Under the pieces are notes generated by a model. It was given only the letters and a program-made list of their open reading frames with translations. It had not been told where the DNA came from and did no database searches. From assembly GCA_030587605.1 (NCBI GenBank), contig JAUQYT010000199.1:1-5961 (forward strand): a DNA stretch of 5,961 nucleotides, given 5' to 3'. The number at the start of each line of letters is the position of its first letter. The first letter of the stretch is position 1. Positions 4,718-5,961 of this stretch are shown piece by piece. Source of the DNA: Candidatus Njordarchaeum guaymasense (GTDB lineage: Archaea; Asgardarchaeota; Njordarchaeia; Njordarchaeales; Njordarchaeaceae). A program made the translations under genes and the position numbers.

Positions 4718-5961
4718 TTCTTGGCTATGCAGGTAAGTTCCTTGAAGTCGACCTTTCAACAGAGAAAATCAAAGAGGTAGCATTTGATGAGCAGGTTTTG
4801 AAGGATTATGTTGGTGGCAGAGGACTGGCAACAAAGATTCTCTGGGATAGACTAGGTAGAGAATGGGGAAGCATTGATCCCCTAGGACCTGAAAACATCC
4901 TTCTATTCCTGACGGGGCCGCTTACGGGATTCTTCCCAGGTGGAAGAATATGCGTTTCGGGCAAGTCTCCCCAAAGCAATGGAGTGGTCGGCTCAACTGT
5001 TGCGGGAGAGTTTGGTGTTGAACTGAGATGCGCAGGTTATGATGGTATTATCGTTACTGGAGTAACTGAAAAGCCTGTCTACTTGTTTATCAAGGACTCT
5101 AATGTTGAGATTAGAAATGCTGCTCACGTCTGGGGCAAAGATGGGAAACAAACATTCACATCCCTGACAAAAGAAGGTAGAGAGATTCTGAAAACCCGTT
5201 TTCCCCGAAAAGGAGATTGGAAAGAGCCGTCAATCTTGTATGTCGGCCCGGCAGGAGAAAACAAGGTGCGAACGGCCGTGGTTGCTGCAAAATGGACGCA
5301 TGCTGCAGGCTATGGCGGTTATGGCGCAGTCATGGGATCCAAGAAACTTAAGGCGGTTATTGTTAAGGGTACTGGTCCTTTACCAAAAGCAGCTGACATG
5401 AGAGGAGTTGAGCGCCTAATACAAGTAGTATGTAGAGACATTTATGAAAATGAGTTATGGAGACGCTGGGGAACTGGATCCTCAGGTTATGATGTTGGCG
5501 CAAAAACAAGCTCGGAGCCTGTCCGAAACTGGCAGGAAGAGTGGCATGACGAAAAAGGCTATGGTGTTGACAAGTTTGAGAACAGAGTGTGGATAAAACA
5601 GTCATGGGGAGATTTCGGATGCCCAACAACATGCCTAAAAATGGCTATGGTAAAAGCTGGACCATTCAAGGGAGCAATAACAGATAATCCGGACTACGAA
5701 CTTCAAGCATACTTAGGCCCGAACTTGGGAATCTTCACACCGGAGGAAAACGTGTTCTTAACTTCACTCATTGACGACTTAGGGCTGTGCGGTATACAGA
5801 CTGGAAACGTGCTCGGTTTTGCTGCCGAACTTTTCCAGAGAGGAATCTTGACAAAGGAAGACATGGATGGCTTAGATCTCAGATGGGGAGACGCTGAAAC
5901 TTTTGCCAAGTTAGCCAAGAAAATCGCATTGAGAGAAGGCATAGGTGACTTGTTAGCTGAA
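4714..5961 (+). CDS. aor: Aldehyde ferredoxin oxidoreductase family tungsten enzyme, 3' end missing
   Basis: This is an open frame of 416 codons that runs off the window; family members have about 600 to 640 residues. The enzyme oxidises aldehydes to carboxylates (or the reverse) at a tungsten bis-pterin site and passes electrons to ferredoxin. The N-terminal domain is typical: YVGGRGLATKIL (about 32-43), then TGPLTGFFPGGR and SGKSPQSNGVVGS, then GEFGVELRCAGYDGIIVTG. Later HAAGYGGYGAVMGSKKLKAV closes that domain. The second domain carries DFGCPTTC (300-307) at the cluster site, PDYELQAYLG (with E329 at a conserved acidic position) and the pterin-binding DDLGLC (354-359). The cluster site normally reads CxxCxxxC; here the first ligand is D300, with C303 and C307 kept. 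The fourth ligand would lie beyond the window. The ATG at 4714 has GGAGGAG 5 bases upstream and overlaps the ferredoxin stop by 4 bases. The physiological substrate is unknown. Confidence 0.93.
   Translation, partial: MILGYAGKFLEVDLSTEKIKEVAFDEQVLKDYVGGRGLATKILWDRLGREWGSIDPLGPENILLFLTGPLTGFFPGGRICVSGKSPQSNGVVGSTVAGEFGVELRCAGYDGIIVTGVTEKPVYLFIKDSNVEIRNAAHVWGKDGKQTFTSLTKEGREILKTRFPRKGDWKEPSILYVGPAGENKVRTAVVAAKWTHAAGYGGYGAVMGSKKLKAVIVKGTGPLPKAADMRGVERLIQVVCRDIYENELWRRWGTGSSGYDVGAKTSSEPVRNWQEEWHDEKGYGVDKFENRVWIKQSWGDFGCPTTCLKMAMVKAGPFKGAITDNPDYELQAYLGPNLGIFTPEENVFLTSLIDDLGLCGIQTGNVLGFAAELFQRGILTKEDMDGLDLRWGDAETFAKLAKKIALREGIGDLLAE

Noticed and set aside
1..5961. CRISPR array, transposase or phage genes
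   Set aside because: No regularly spaced repeats and no reading frame with transposase, integrase or phage motifs were seen.

Overview
The window looks archaeal. Several genes are preceded by AT-rich TATA-like boxes about 50 to 63 bases before the start codon, with short leaders that carry Shine-Dalgarno (SD) sequences of the GGAGG or GGTGA type. TTG and GTG starts are common. The gene content (tungsten aldehyde ferredoxin oxidoreductase with a polyferredoxin partner, an HSL-type esterase close in layout to the Archaeoglobus enzyme, and an iron-sulfur UDG-fold protein) fits an anaerobic archaeon. An uncultured lineage such as Bathyarchaeia is my guess, but the sequence alone does not fix the taxon.

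Layout, left to right: (1) positions 1-152 hold no gene I can support, but do contain a hairpin plus T-tract that serves as a terminator for the leftward gene. (2) 153-581 (-) encodes a glycine-rich four-helix membrane protein of unknown function. (3) 846-1028 (+) encodes a 60-residue two-helix membrane protein. (4) 1029-1338 is non-coding and rich in inverted repeats. (5) 1354-1962 and 1992-2819 (+) are a closely spaced pair: a UDG-superfamily protein with altered active-site motifs, then a short 3-hydroxyacyl-CoA dehydrogenase-like protein. (6) 2910-3896 (-) is an HSL-family carboxylesterase, convergent with the dehydrogenase. (7) 3897-4189 is a divergent control region with an unusual cluster of TGTTCT hexamers. 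(8) 4190-4717 and 4714-5961 (+) are an overlapping pair: a 16-cysteine, four-cluster ferredoxin and the first two thirds of an AOR-family tungsten enzyme, which runs off the window.

The best supported functional unit is the ferredoxin-AOR operon. It should oxidise aldehydes to acids, or reduce acids, with the ferredoxin carrying electrons. The esterase and the hydroxyacyl-CoA dehydrogenase are compatible with ester, fatty acid or aldehyde catabolism, but a common pathway is inference. The most notable oddities are an Asp in place of the first cluster-ligand Cys of the AOR, a UDG-like protein that keeps its cluster cysteines while losing usual active-site residues, a hairpin directly before the UDG-like gene, and the hexamer cluster between the esterase and AOR promoters.
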